A stretch of DNA of 64,000 nucleotides from Achromobacter sp. MYb9. GTDB taxonomy: Bacteria; Pseudomonadota; Gammaproteobacteria; Burkholderiales; Burkholderiaceae_B. The stretch is from NCBI RefSeq assembly GCF_002975275.1, contig NZ_PCOQ01000003.1:62001-126000 (forward strand). Reading direction: 5' to 3'. Of the stretch, positions 28,011-36,258 are shown piece by piece; position 1 is the first letter of the stretch; each line of letters begins with the position of its first letter. A model generated the notes under the pieces. The model was not told the origin of the DNA. It worked only from the letters and a program-made list of their open reading frames with translations, and did not search any database. The position numbers were made by a program, and so were the translations under genes.

Positions 28011-28058
28011 CAGGTGCCGGTTGACGTCGTAGCGCGCCATCAGGCCGACCAGCGCGCA
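27939..28058 (-). pseudogene. TonB-dependent receptor fragment (barrel near C-terminus)
   Basis: Read on the minus strand, about 40 residues match the penultimate barrel region of FpvA/FoxA-type receptors: VGLMARYDVNRHLSATLNVN followed by NLLDKKYCSTGFGGFYA. Intact relatives continue for about 40 more residues to a terminal Phe, but here the frame passes into antisense kinase sequence. No start or plug is present. The fragment overlaps the 3' tail of the histidine-kinase gene and lies against the end of the GAF gene. Confidence 0.72.
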
Positions 28059-28072
28059 GGCGTCGCGGCCGA

Positions 28073-28570
28073 TTACAGGAATGCCGTCGCGGCGATGACC
28101 GCCAGGCCCGCGCAGAAGTCGGTGTGGGCGCGCGTGTAGTGGTTCGCGGCGTGCAATAGGTTGATCTGTCCAAGCAGGCGGCCGTGGCCGTACACCGGGA
28201 CGTTCAGCACGCTCTGGCAATCCAGGGCGAAGATGGCGTCTGCGTCGGGAAAGTTCGCCCTGACTGCATCGGCGTCCGGCGTCAGCAACGGCTTGCCTGT
28301 CGACACCATTTTCTGCATTGCGGGCGCCGCGCCTATCGTCTTGGTTCCGCTGGCCGGATAGCGCTCGGGGGCGCTGCTGTACAGGCGATGCGCGATACCG
28401 GCCTTCAGGTCATAGCGCAGCGCGGTAAACAGGCGGTGGCCCACCGCCCGCTGCGCAATGTCGTCCAGCGCCGCAAGCAAGCGGTCGGGCGCGTCCGCGC
28501 GTGGCGCGCAAGAGAGCGCGGCGCTTAGAAGATCGATTTCGCGTTGGGACAGGGAGAAGGGCGCCGTCAT
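28073..28570 (-). CDS. GAF-domain protein
   Basis: A 165-residue, single-domain GAF protein: LAALDDIAQRAVGHRLFTAL, then DCQSVLNVPVYGHGRLLGQI and NLLHAANHYT, the classic GAF strand-helix core. It has no HTH, kinase or cyclase domain, so a ligand-sensing or small-molecule role is likely but undefined. It is translationally coupled to the upstream CocE-like hydrolase by an ATGA overlap. The C-terminus (VIAATAFL) borders the TonB-receptor fragment, so a few residues could have been lost. Confidence 0.78.
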   Translation of the reverse strand: MTAPFSLSQREIDLLSAALSCAPRADAPDRLLAALDDIAQRAVGHRLFTALRYDLKAGIAHRLYSSAPERYPASGTKTIGAAPAMQKMVSTGKPLLTPDADAVRANFPDADAIFALDCQSVLNVPVYGHGRLLGQINLLHAANHYTRAHTDFCAGLAVIAATAFL

Positions 28571-30453
28571 TGAGCGGCCCCCTTCCCGGTGGTTGTCCCT
28601 GGAACCGCGCTCAGCGGCAGCGTGACGCAGGAAGCATGCGCGCCGCCGGTGCCGATCTTCAACAACGGCGGGCGGCCGTGGGGCACCTGCCCGCAGTGGT
28701 CCTTGTCCGCCCCGGCTATCGATACACGAATGCGGCTGCCCGATTGGAATTGCCAGGCGGTGGGCAGCAGGGGGACCTGGACGCGCTCGAACTGCCCGGG
28801 CGTCAGCGGTTGGGCGTCCTGCCTGCTGAATGTGCGAAAGGGCCACGTCGTCTGGTACTGCGGCGGGCACGGTGAAACCTTGCGATGCAACAGGCGCAAC
28901 AGGCCTTCGGTCACATAACGCTCGGCGCCGCTGGCCTCGATCTCGGTCACGTAGATAAACAAGGCGGCATCGGGTTCGCTGCTGCTGACCCAAAGGTCCG
29001 CCACGACATGGCCCGCCAGTTCGGCCGGTGCGTCCAGCGGCGCCGATGTGAAATTGCACATGCGGTCGCCGCGCCCCTGCCAATCGGGGTAGTACTCGGT
29101 GCTATTGATGGCGGCGATGCGCTCGTAGCGCGTGCCCGCGCCGGTGCCGATGGCAAAGTCCACTTGATAGTCGTGATCCGTACTGTCGGGAAGCGGGGCG
29201 GTCTCGAGCGCCAGGGCCGGGGTCAGGTACAGCTTGCTGTCGGCGTCCGGGTCATAAGGTGGCCATTGCGTGGCGCTGCGCCATTGCTCGGCGTGCATCG
29301 CGTAGTAATGGACGGGCGCTTCGGCGTTCAAGCCGGTTTGGTGGCCCAGCAGGTAGTGGTCGAAGAATCGCAGCACTTCCGCCAGCCACGGAAAATCCGC
29401 CATCTGTGTCGACCGCCAGGGCGACACATCGATGCGTGCGCCGTGATCCCATGGGCCAAGCAGCAGGTAGCCGGGGTTCCTGGACAGCGTCAGATAGCGC
29501 GAAATGGCGCCGTTCATGTAGCCGCCGCCGTCCATCCAGCCCGATACCGACAGCACGGCCACGTCAGGGGGGATTTGCGCCGCCAGGCTGTAGGGGCTGA
29601 AGGTGGCCGAACTGAACTGCGCATCGTAGGGCAGCGGGTCTTCGCGAAAACTGAACTCGGGCATGAACTCGGTCTGGCGGAAGTTGCCCAGATGTTCGCG
29701 GATGGCCGCTTGCAGCAATATCCCTTCCGGATCTTCGTCCACCGGCTGCGGGCCTTCGAAGTGGGGGTTCGCGTAGTAGACGAACCGATGCAGCATGTCG
29801 CGGCGGTCATGGTCCAGGGCGACCATCAGGTCGTCGTAGCTTTGCGTCAGCGCCTTCAGTTGAATGCCGCCCGGAAAATAATTATCGGTGTAGGTGTCCC
29901 ATACCGAAAACAGCGGTGCAATCGCCTTGACGGCCGGGTGCCCCGTGCTGGCCAGAAAATCCGACGCCGCGCCCAGGTACGAAATGCCGGTGGCGCCCAC
30001 GACCCCGCTGGACCACGGTTGCGTGACGATCCATTGCACCACTTCACGGCTGTCGTCGCGCTCGCGCGGCGAGCGGAAACTGTCGCGGGTGCCGAAGCTT
30101 GCGCCGGTGCCGCGAACATCGATCACCACGACGGCGTAGCCGCGCGGAACAAGGAAGTCCCGAAACTTGGCGGTGTTGGGCGCGCGTTCGCCAACACCGT
30201 CCGGATGCAGCTTGAAGCGTCGGTAGTAGGGCGTGAAAAGAACGATGGTGGGGAACTGCGCGGGCGGCGACGCATCGGGGCGTGCGGATTTTGTTTCCGG
30301 GATATAGACGTCGATCGCCAGGCGGCAGCCATCGCGCATGGTCAGGTAGCGGGAACGGGGGGCCGGGATCGCGTAGATCTCCGGTCGGGTATCTGCGTAG
30401 TCCTGGGGAGGGACCACCCACGCCCCATTTTCGTTTTTCCGGTACGACGGCAT
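28567..30453 (-). CDS. CocE/NonD-family hydrolase (X-Pro dipeptidyl-peptidase-like)
   Basis: 628 residues from ATG 30453, preferred for its AAGGAAG ribosome site over upstream ATGs at 30471 and 30615. The alpha/beta-hydrolase catalytic domain has the nucleophile elbow GATGISYLGAASDF (Ser in G-x-S-Y-x-G) and the histidine segment LLLGPWDHGARIDVSPWR. The C-terminal jelly-roll domain typical of cocaine esterase and glutaryl-7-ACA acylase is present (ELAGHVVADLWVSSSEPDAA; SGSRIRVSIAGADKD). It hydrolyses esters or amides of unknown identity. No signal peptide, so cytoplasmic. It is co-transcribed with the GAF gene and divergent from a LysR gene. Confidence 0.9.
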   Translation of the reverse strand: MPSYRKNENGAWVVPPQDYADTRPEIYAIPAPRSRYLTMRDGCRLAIDVYIPETKSARPDASPPAQFPTIVLFTPYYRRFKLHPDGVGERAPNTAKFRDFLVPRGYAVVVIDVRGTGASFGTRDSFRSPRERDDSREVVQWIVTQPWSSGVVGATGISYLGAASDFLASTGHPAVKAIAPLFSVWDTYTDNYFPGGIQLKALTQSYDDLMVALDHDRRDMLHRFVYYANPHFEGPQPVDEDPEGILLQAAIREHLGNFRQTEFMPEFSFREDPLPYDAQFSSATFSPYSLAAQIPPDVAVLSVSGWMDGGGYMNGAISRYLTLSRNPGYLLLGPWDHGARIDVSPWRSTQMADFPWLAEVLRFFDHYLLGHQTGLNAEAPVHYYAMHAEQWRSATQWPPYDPDADSKLYLTPALALETAPLPDSTDHDYQVDFAIGTGAGTRYERIAAINSTEYYPDWQGRGDRMCNFTSAPLDAPAELAGHVVADLWVSSSEPDAALFIYVTEIEASGAERYVTEGLLRLLHRKVSPCPPQYQTTWPFRTFSRQDAQPLTPGQFERVQVPLLPTAWQFQSGSRIRVSIAGADKDHCGQVPHGRPPLLKIGTGGAHASCVTLPLSAVPGTTTGKGAAQ

Positions 30454-30566
30454 GGACTTCCTTGAATTCATGGTGGGAAGAGCGGGCTGGACGCGGGGCC
30501 GCAGCGACTGACCCACCATGTTATTGACGCGCGCTGGGCCGCACCAATATGCAATGTGGATGTCGG

Positions 30567-30683
30567 TATAGGAAAAAGTGATACGGTCCGTGGGGCGGTT
30601 GTCGCGAATCTTCATAGGGATTACGCGCAGGGGTCACCTTTTCCGACGCATCGTTGAATATGATCCGAGCGTGATATAGGAAA
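30567..30683. promoter_or_regulatory. Repeated TATAGGAAA motif in divergent hydrolase/LysR promoter
   Basis: TATAGGAAA occurs at 30567-30575 and again at 30675-30683, both in palindrome-like surroundings (GGTATAGGAAAAAGTGATAC; GATATAGGAAATACC). The second copy abuts the LysR start. Such paired sites fit autoregulation by the LysR protein and control of the hydrolase gene. Confidence 0.4.
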
Positions 30684-30688
30684 TACCG

Positions 30689-31612
30689 ATGGATCTGCGA
30701 CAACTCAAATACTTCACGCGCATCGTCGAGCTGGAGAGCATCACGGCGGCCGCCGATACCTTGCATATCGCCCAGCCATCCCTGAGCCAGCACGTGGCCA
30801 ACCTCGAGCGCGAGTTCGACACGCCGCTGTTGCTTCGAGGCCCCGGCGGTGTCCGTGCCACCGACGCGGGCAAGCTGTTGTACCGGCACGCCAAGATGGT
30901 GTTGCGGCAGGTTGAAGAGGCCAAATCGGCCTTGAAGCACGGGCGCGACACCCCGGCCGGTCACGTCACGGTCGGGCTGCCGACCAGTACGTCACGCGTG
31001 CTGGCGGTGCCGCTCATTGAAGCGGTAGCCAAGCGGTATCCGGAAGTGTTGTTGGAAGTGATCGAGGGAAGCAGCGCCGACCTGGCCGTGGCGGTATCCC
31101 TGCATCGCATGGATATCGCGGTGGCGATGGACGTTCAGCCGCAGCCGGCGCGGATGACCACGACGCCGCTGCTGATCGAAAATCTGTACCTGGTCGGCCC
31201 GGCGCTGGGCGTAGAGGCCATATCGCTGCAACGCATGGCGGAACTTCCCCTGGTGCTTCCCAGTTTTCCCAATTCGATACGCGTGCTGGCCGCGCGCGCC
31301 TTCGCCGAAGACGCGTTGCCGTTGACGCTTGTGGCCGAGACTAGCGCGGTGTCCGTTCTGCTTGGCTTGGTGCGGGCGGGCATGGGCTGGACCGTGCTGC
31401 CCTCGTCCGCTCTGGTGGGGCCCGAGGCCGACTCGGATCACGTGGTGTCCACGCCCATCGCGGACAAGGCGTTCAGCCGCCGGGTGTCGGTCTGCATGTC
31501 CTTGTCCACGGAAAAAAGCGTGGTGTGCACGCACATCCATCAGACTCTGATCGAGGTGGCCCGCGACCTGGTCGAGACGGGGCGATGGGGCGGCGTGGTC
31601 TGGAAACACTGA
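30689..31612 (+). CDS. LysR-family transcriptional regulator (NAC/Cbl-like N-terminus)
   Basis: 307 residues. The start MDLRQLKYFTRIVELESITA and the HTH SLSQHVANLEREFDTPLLLR are typical of the LysR branch that includes nitrogen-assimilation control proteins and many Bug-cluster regulators. The effector domain begins at GHVTVGLPTSTSRVLAVPL. It is divergent from the CocE-like hydrolase gene and ends 12 bp before the convergent Bug gene. Its targets are probably the hydrolase operon and possibly the Bug genes, whose promoter carries a related CCTAT/ATAGG element. Confidence 0.9.
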   Translation: MDLRQLKYFTRIVELESITAAADTLHIAQPSLSQHVANLEREFDTPLLLRGPGGVRATDAGKLLYRHAKMVLRQVEEAKSALKHGRDTPAGHVTVGLPTSTSRVLAVPLIEAVAKRYPEVLLEVIEGSSADLAVAVSLHRMDIAVAMDVQPQPARMTTTPLLIENLYLVGPALGVEAISLQRMAELPLVLPSFPNSIRVLAARAFAEDALPLTLVAETSAVSVLLGLVRAGMGWTVLPSSALVGPEADSDHVVSTPIADKAFSRRVSVCMSLSTEKSVVCTHIHQTLIEVARDLVETGRWGGVVWKH

Positions 31613-31624
31613 CCGCCCCTTGCG

Positions 31625-32602
31625 CTATTCCGGCTTGATGTTCGCCAGCTTCGCCACCTTGCCCCAGTGTGCGCGGTCGGCCGCCACGATGTCGTCGAAC
31701 GCCTTGAGCGTGACGCCGCTGGCGGTCGCGCCTTGCACTTTGAAGTACGCGGTCATCTCGGGCTCGGTCACAACCTGGTGCACCAGGGCCGCGATCTTCT
31801 CGGCGACGTCCTCGGGAATTTGTGCGGGGGCGAACAGACCGAACCATCCCAACGCTTCAAAGTCCGGAAAGCCCTGTTCGGCAACCGTGGGCACGCCGGG
31901 AAGCACGTCCAGGCGCTGCCTGGACGTGACGGCGACGGCATTGAGATCGCCACGCTGGATGTAGGGCAAGGACGTCATGGCTACGTCCAGCATGAAGTCC
32001 ACGTGTCCCGCCATGGTGTCGGTCAGGGCGGGGCCGGAACCGCGATACGGAACGTGCGTCACCGGGATGTCCAGACTGGCGCGCAGGGCCTCGGTGGCCA
32101 GGTGATTGGACGAACCCAGGCCGCTGGACCCATAGGTCAGGCCGCCCGGCTTGTTGTTGGCCTCGGCGATCAAGGCCTTCAGGTCGTGCGTCTTCAGTGC
32201 CTTGTTGACGACGACTACGTTCGGTACGGAAGCGATCATCGCCAGGCCCCGAAAGTCCTTCAATGGGTCATAAGGAAGGGCTTTGTACAGGAACGGCGCA
32301 ACCGATTGCGTGCTGACCGTCCCCAGGAACAAGGAGTAGCCATCGGCGGGTTGTCCCCGCGCATAGGTGGCGCCCAGCGTTCCGCCCGCGCCGGGCTTGT
32401 TTTCGACGACGAACGGTTGCTGCGTCAGTTGGCCCAATCGCTGCGCCACTTTGCGCGCCACGATATCGGTCGAGCCACCCGCCGCGAACGGCACGATGAT
32501 CCGAACGGGCTTGTCCGGCCAGGCCGCGGCCTGTTGCGCGTGGGCAGACGGCTGCATGATCAGGGCGCTGGCGACGGCGGCCAGCAGGGATAGCGTTTTC
32601 AT
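31625..32602 (-). CDS. Bug-type periplasmic solute-binding protein (tripartite tricarboxylate family)
   Basis: 325 residues with a cleavable signal (LLAAVASALIMQPSAHAQQA). Family signatures: WPDKPVRIIVPFAAGGSTDI, VVENKPGAGGTLG, LPYDPLKDF, HVPYRGSGPALTD, and the C-terminal GKVAKLANIKPE. Bug proteins bind carboxylates or amides in the periplasm, usually for TctAB-type carriers or signalling. No TctA/TctB gene is in the window. It has a GGAG ribosome site and is the second gene of a two-Bug operon, 39 bp behind the first. Confidence 0.92.
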   Translation of the reverse strand: MKTLSLLAAVASALIMQPSAHAQQAAAWPDKPVRIIVPFAAGGSTDIVARKVAQRLGQLTQQPFVVENKPGAGGTLGATYARGQPADGYSLFLGTVSTQSVAPFLYKALPYDPLKDFRGLAMIASVPNVVVVNKALKTHDLKALIAEANNKPGGLTYGSSGLGSSNHLATEALRASLDIPVTHVPYRGSGPALTDTMAGHVDFMLDVAMTSLPYIQRGDLNAVAVTSRQRLDVLPGVPTVAEQGFPDFEALGWFGLFAPAQIPEDVAEKIAALVHQVVTEPEMTAYFKVQGATASGVTLKAFDDIVAADRAHWGKVAKLANIKPE

Positions 32603-32641
32603 AGGGACACTCCGGGGATCGTGGATGGAGGCCGGTCGAGG

Positions 32642-33637
32642 TCAATCGACCTGGACGCCGGTGCGCGCAATGAAGTCGCCCCATACCTTGGCGTCGTCCT
32701 CCGCCCGGGTGCGCATGGCCTGGGCGCTGCCCTTCAGTGGAACGAAGTACAAGTCCTTCAATTTCTTGTTGATGGCCGGGTCGGAGATGGCGGCCTGGAT
32801 CGCGGCGTTCAGCTTGCTGATGATGGCGCCGTCGGTTCCCGCCGGGCCGACCACGGCAAACCAGCCGGGCATCGCGGGCGCCTGTATGCCCGCCTCTTTC
32901 AAGGTGGGCACGTTGGGCAGGTCACCGGCCCGTTGGTCGGCCAGGATCGCCAGCGGCACCACATTGCCGCCTTCGATCTGCGGCAACGCGGAGCCCAGCA
33001 CGCTGGTCATGACGTCGACCTGTCCGCCGATCACGGCATTCAACGCGGGGCCAGAGCCCTTGTAGGGAACGTGTTTGAGCTTGATGCCGGCGCCCGCCGC
33101 GATCATTTCGGTCGATAGGTGTGTGGAATTGCCGGCCCCCGCGCTGGCGAACGTGATGCCGTCCGGCGAGGCCTTGGCAGCTGCCAGCAGTTGCGGCAAG
33201 GTCTTGTACGGGCTGTTCTTTCCGGCGACCAGCACGAACGGGGTGTCGACCACAGGCGCGATGTAGGCGAAGTCCTTGTTGGCGTCATAGGGCAGGCTCT
33301 TGTACAGCTTCGGGTTGAAACTCATCTGGGATACGCCCGCCAACAGCAGGGTGTAGCCGTCGGCGGGGGCTTTGGCCACATAGGACGTGGCCACGATGCC
33401 GTTCGCGCCCGGCTTGTTCTCGACGACGACAGAGGCGCCCAAAGCGCTTGCCATCTTCTCGCTCAACAGGCGGGCGACTACGTCCGCCCCGGACCCCGCG
33501 GACTGCGGGACGATCAGCCGGACTGCATGATCGGGATAGGCGGACTGGGCTTGGGCCGTTACGCCAATAACGGCCAGTGCGCAGACAAGCGCCGCGCGCA
33601 AGCAATGGGCCCGACGGGCTTTACTAAGGTCGTACAT
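32642..33637 (-). CDS. Bug-type periplasmic solute-binding protein
   Basis: 331 residues with a Sec signal (LRAALVCALAVIGVTAQAQS). Family signatures: YPDHAVRLIVPQSAGSGADV, VVENKPGANGIVATSYVAK, LPYDANKDFAYIAPV, HVPYKGSGPALNAVIGG and LADQRAGDLPNVPTLKEAG. AGGGGAA precedes the ATG at 33637. It is the first gene of the two-Bug operon. The two proteins differ throughout, so they are old paralogues rather than a recent duplication. Ligand unknown. Confidence 0.92.
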   Translation of the reverse strand: MYDLSKARRAHCLRAALVCALAVIGVTAQAQSAYPDHAVRLIVPQSAGSGADVVARLLSEKMASALGASVVVENKPGANGIVATSYVAKAPADGYTLLLAGVSQMSFNPKLYKSLPYDANKDFAYIAPVVDTPFVLVAGKNSPYKTLPQLLAAAKASPDGITFASAGAGNSTHLSTEMIAAGAGIKLKHVPYKGSGPALNAVIGGQVDVMTSVLGSALPQIEGGNVVPLAILADQRAGDLPNVPTLKEAGIQAPAMPGWFAVVGPAGTDGAIISKLNAAIQAAISDPAINKKLKDLYFVPLKGSAQAMRTRAEDDAKVWGDFIARTGVQVD

Positions 33638-33739
33638 CGATTTCCCCTGGTTCGACGCGCTGGGCGCGGTCTTCTTTTGTGTGTGTGTGAAGCGTGCGGA
33701 CTCATGCTAGGCAGGCGGTCAAATCAATTCAAATACTGC

Positions 33740-33758
33740 TTTCCTATGCGCCTATAGG
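33740..33758. promoter_or_regulatory. Inverted repeat upstream of two-Bug operon
   Basis: CCTAT (33743-33747) and ATAGG (33754-33758), preceded by TTT and followed by TTTTTCC, form a 5-bp inverted repeat about 105 bp upstream of the first Bug gene. The half-site TTTCCTAT is the complement of the ATAGGAAA found twice at the LysR/CocE promoter, suggesting a shared regulator. Confidence 0.35.
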
Positions 33759-33926
33759 TTTTTCCTTTGGCGCCGGCGGCCGGGCACCCGCGATGGCATC
33801 TTTTCGGCCGTCGCACGCTGGCTCAGGCAGTTGAGCGCTATCCCAAGAAGCGATAAATTCACTTGGCATGTCTGGTTCGTTGGGCATAACCCCACGCGAA
33901 ATCCGCTTTTGGCTAACGGAGATCTC

Positions 33927-34250
33927 ATGGACATACTCACGACTATCCGCACCCACATTGCCGCGCTTGGCCTGCCGCTATACGCGGTCAGCGCCAGCGC
34001 TGTGCAAAAGGCCGACACTCCCATTTTGTTGACGCTGCACTGGCACGGCTTTACGCCCGACAGGACGGTGATTACAAAACCGCTGCGCTCGGTTGCCGCA
34101 TCAGCCATGCAGCTGAACCAGCGCTGGAACGATGTGGCCGACATCGACCAGGCCGTGCTCGAAGCGGGATGGCGCTTGGGCGCCTGGGACGTGGAACGCG
34201 TGGCGCGCGCTGGAGGCACCGTTGCGGGCCATTGTCACCAACGCGGGTGA
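33927..34250 (+). pseudogene. Unknown small protein gene, probably 3'-truncated at the groEL joint
   Basis: A good start (AACGGAGATCTC then ATG at 33927) opens a 107-residue frame: LTTIRTHIAALGLPLYAVSA, PILLTLHWHGF, and [20 protein letters not shown]. The family is not recognised. From about 34200 the DNA matches groEL in another frame, so the last 15 or so residues of this protein come from the joint and the original C-terminus is probably lost. It may still be translated, given its intact ribosome site. Confidence 0.5.
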
Positions 34251-34494
34251 CGAGCCCTCGGTGATCGTGGCGAAGGTGCTGGAAGGCGAGGGCAACCATG
34301 GCTATGACGCGGCCACCGGCAACTATGGCGACCTGGTGGAACTGGGCGTGATCGACCCCACCAAGGTCACCCGCACCGCGTTGCAGAACGCGGCGTCGAT
34401 CGCCGGCCTGATCCTGACGACGGACGCCACCGTGGCGCAGGCGCCGGAGGAATCCAAGGCCCCCGCCGCACCTGCTCCTGAAATGTCGTTCTAA
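34204..34494 (+). pseudogene. groEL: groEL 3' fragment (chaperonin C-terminal about 95 residues)
   Basis: The frame starting around 34204 reads [19 protein letters not shown], then [20 protein letters not shown] and [20 protein letters not shown]. This is the chaperonin C-terminal equatorial domain, corresponding to roughly E. coli GroEL residues 450-545. The first 450 or so residues, including the apical domain and most of the ATP site, are missing, with no groES nearby. It ends EMSF without a GGM tail, as in many secondary GroEL copies. A strong hairpin follows at once, presumably the ancestral terminator. Confidence 0.9.
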
Positions 34495-34498
34495 CCAG

Positions 34499-34536
34499 GG
34501 CGCCGGGCGGCAAGGTCAACCTTGCCGTCTGGCGCC
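34499..34536. terminator. Long hairpin after groEL fragment, probable bidirectional terminator
   Basis: Nested inverted repeats GGCGCC (34499-34504)/GGCGCC (34531-34536) and GGCAAGGT (34509-34516)/ACCTTGCC (34519-34526) make a stem of about 18 bp with a two-base loop. The last codons and stop of the minus-strand dehydrogenase gene lie inside it. Confidence 0.7.
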
Positions 34537-35469
34537 TTCGCGTGTCAGCACGTCCAGCACGTTGTTCGCCGCGGCCACGCCCATGTTGACGTAGGCGGCG
34601 CTGGTGACGCCCCCGATGTGGGGGCTCAGGATAATGCGCGGCTCTTGCTGGAACGGATGGCCGGCAGGCATGGGCTCGACGGCGAAACTGTCCAGGCCTG
34701 CCGCTTGCACATGGCCCGAGCGCACGGCCTGCAACAGTGCGTCCTCGTCGACGAGGCCGCCGCGCGCAGTGTTCACCAGGATCACGCCCTGCTTGCACTG
34801 CGCCAGCGTCGTCGCGTTGATCATGCCGCGGTTCTCATCGGTGAGCGGACAGTGCATCGACACCACATCGGCCTGGCGCCAGATCGTGTCCAACGACACA
34901 TTCTCGATATGGCCTGGCAAGTGCTTTGCATAGGGATCGAAGCCGATCACGCGCATGTTCAGGCCGTGAACCATGGCCGCCAGGCGCTGGCCGATGGCGC
35001 CCAGACCGATCAGGCCGATGGTCTTGCCGCCCAGCTCCAGGCTCTTGTGCGTGGACTTGTCCCAGTGGCCCGCTCGCATGCGCTCGTCCAACCCGACGAC
35101 CGATTTGGCGCAGGCCAGAAGCAGCGCCAGCGCCTGTTCCGCCACGGCGGAGGCGTTCACGCCGACTGCGGCGACGACCTGGATGCCGCGTTCGGCGGCC
35201 GCCGTCTTATCGATGGTGTCGGTGCCGCTGCCATGTTTGGAGATCACACGCAGGGCGGGGGCGGCGTCCATCGCCGCGGCGCCGACCTTGCTGTACCGCA
35301 CGATGATGGCCACCGGGTCATGCTTGCGGCACAGCGCCACGATGTCGCTCTCCGTCGGTGTTTTTCCAGCGAAGACCAGCTCAAAATTCTGGAGCAGCGC
35401 CAGCGCCTCCGGTGCCAGGTCCGCCGCGGTCACGACGATGGCGGGCTTGCCCGTCGCGGCGGAGTTCAC
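34516..35469 (-). CDS. D-2-hydroxyacid dehydrogenase (NAD-dependent, PGDH-like)
   Basis: 317 residues from a GTG at 35469 that overlaps the upstream RraA-like stop. It has the NAD-binding fold GKTIGLIGLGAIGQRLA and the catalytic triad of the family: Arg in ILVNTARGGLVDED, Glu in GLDSFAVEPMP and His in IILSPHIGGVTSA. The family reduces 2-oxoacids to D-2-hydroxyacids or the reverse. Coupling with an RraA-like aldolase and a Bug binding protein suggests use of a C4-C6 hydroxy- or oxo-dicarboxylate. The exact substrate is unknown. Confidence 0.9.
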   Translation of the reverse strand: MNSAATGKPAIVVTAADLAPEALALLQNFELVFAGKTPTESDIVALCRKHDPVAIIVRYSKVGAAAMDAAPALRVISKHGSGTDTIDKTAAAERGIQVVAAVGVNASAVAEQALALLLACAKSVVGLDERMRAGHWDKSTHKSLELGGKTIGLIGLGAIGQRLAAMVHGLNMRVIGFDPYAKHLPGHIENVSLDTIWRQADVVSMHCPLTDENRGMINATTLAQCKQGVILVNTARGGLVDEDALLQAVRSGHVQAAGLDSFAVEPMPAGHPFQQEPRIILSPHIGGVTSAAYVNMGVAAANNVLDVLTREGARRQG

Positions 35470-36149
35470 AGCGATTCCCCTTCTTTCAGGACGCCAGCGG
35501 CGCGCAGGGCCGCGCCGAGCCATTTGGCTTCGGTGTCGCCGGCTTGGATGGCGGCAATGCGCGCGGCTTCATCGCGCACTTTCTTTTCGGCGGCGGGCAA
35601 CAGTCCTTCTATCTTTTCGCGCTCGACCACGACTACGCCGTCGGCGTCACCGATGATGAAGTCGCCTGCATTGACGGTCACGCCGCCCACCGACACGGGA
35701 TGTCCGATGCGGCCGGGGACGTTCTTGGTCGGACCATTAGGATTGGTGCCGGCAGCGAAAACCGGATAGTCCATCTCGATGATCTCGACCGTGTCGCGCG
35801 CGGCGCCGTCCATCACCACGCCGACGATGCCGAGCTTGCGGCAGGCGTTCATCATGATGGTCCCCATCAGCGCCGAGCTGAGGTCGCCCTTGCCGTCGAT
35901 CACCAGAACGTCGCCGGGCTTGGCCAGGGAAATCGCGGCGTGGATCATGAGGTTGTCGCCGGGGCGCACTTCAACGGTAAGCGCCGTGCCGGCAAGCTTC
36001 ATGCCGGGATGCAACGGACGGATGCGGCCGTTAAGGGCGCCGCGTCGGCCGGCTACGTCGGCCAGGATGGCGGGTTGCAGATCCGCGGCGCGACGCACAA
36101 CGTCGGCGCTGACGCGGGGAAAATCCTTGATGATGTCTTGATTGGCCAT
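35466..36149 (-). CDS. RraA-family 4-hydroxy-4-methyl-2-oxoglutarate aldolase/oxaloacetate decarboxylase-like protein
   Basis: 227 residues from ATG 36149, with AGGAA upstream. Family features are LAGTALTVEVRPGDNLMIHA and the metal/substrate motif GVVMDGAARDTVEI (D-G-x-x-R-D), which in HMG aldolases binds a divalent metal and the pyruvyl group. It lacks evidence of being the RNase E inhibitor itself. Context (D-2-hydroxyacid dehydrogenase, Bug, IclR) supports a catabolic aldolase or oxaloacetate decarboxylase. Confidence 0.86.
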   Translation of the reverse strand: MANQDIIKDFPRVSADVVRRAADLQPAILADVAGRRGALNGRIRPLHPGMKLAGTALTVEVRPGDNLMIHAAISLAKPGDVLVIDGKGDLSSALMGTIMMNACRKLGIVGVVMDGAARDTVEIIEMDYPVFAAGTNPNGPTKNVPGRIGHPVSVGGVTVNAGDFIIGDADGVVVVEREKIEGLLPAAEKKVRDEAARIAAIQAGDTEAKWLGAALRAAGVLKEGESL

Positions 36150-36189
36150 GAGCATTCCTGTGTGGAGAAGAGGGTGATGCGGGGAGTGA

Positions 36190-36228
36190 TCAGGCCGGCT
36201 TGATACCGGCTTCGCGAATGACCTTGCA
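36190..36228 (-). pseudogene. Possible C-terminal scrap of another Bug gene
   Basis: On the minus strand, codons from 36228 down to a stop at 36190 read CKVIREAGIKPA. This resembles the conserved C-terminal ending of Bug proteins (W-G-K-V-I-x-x-A-x-I-K-P). It lies about 30 bp after the stop of the intact Bug gene at 36259 and before the RraA-like gene, as if a second Bug gene had been deleted except for its tail. The evidence is only 12 residues. Confidence 0.4.
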
Positions 36229-36258
36229 GGGTTGGGAATAGCGGGCCTGCATGACGAA

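Noticed and set aside
34190-34210. A mobile element as cause of the groEL joint
   Set aside because: No transposase, terminal inverted repeats or target-site duplication were seen around the joint.
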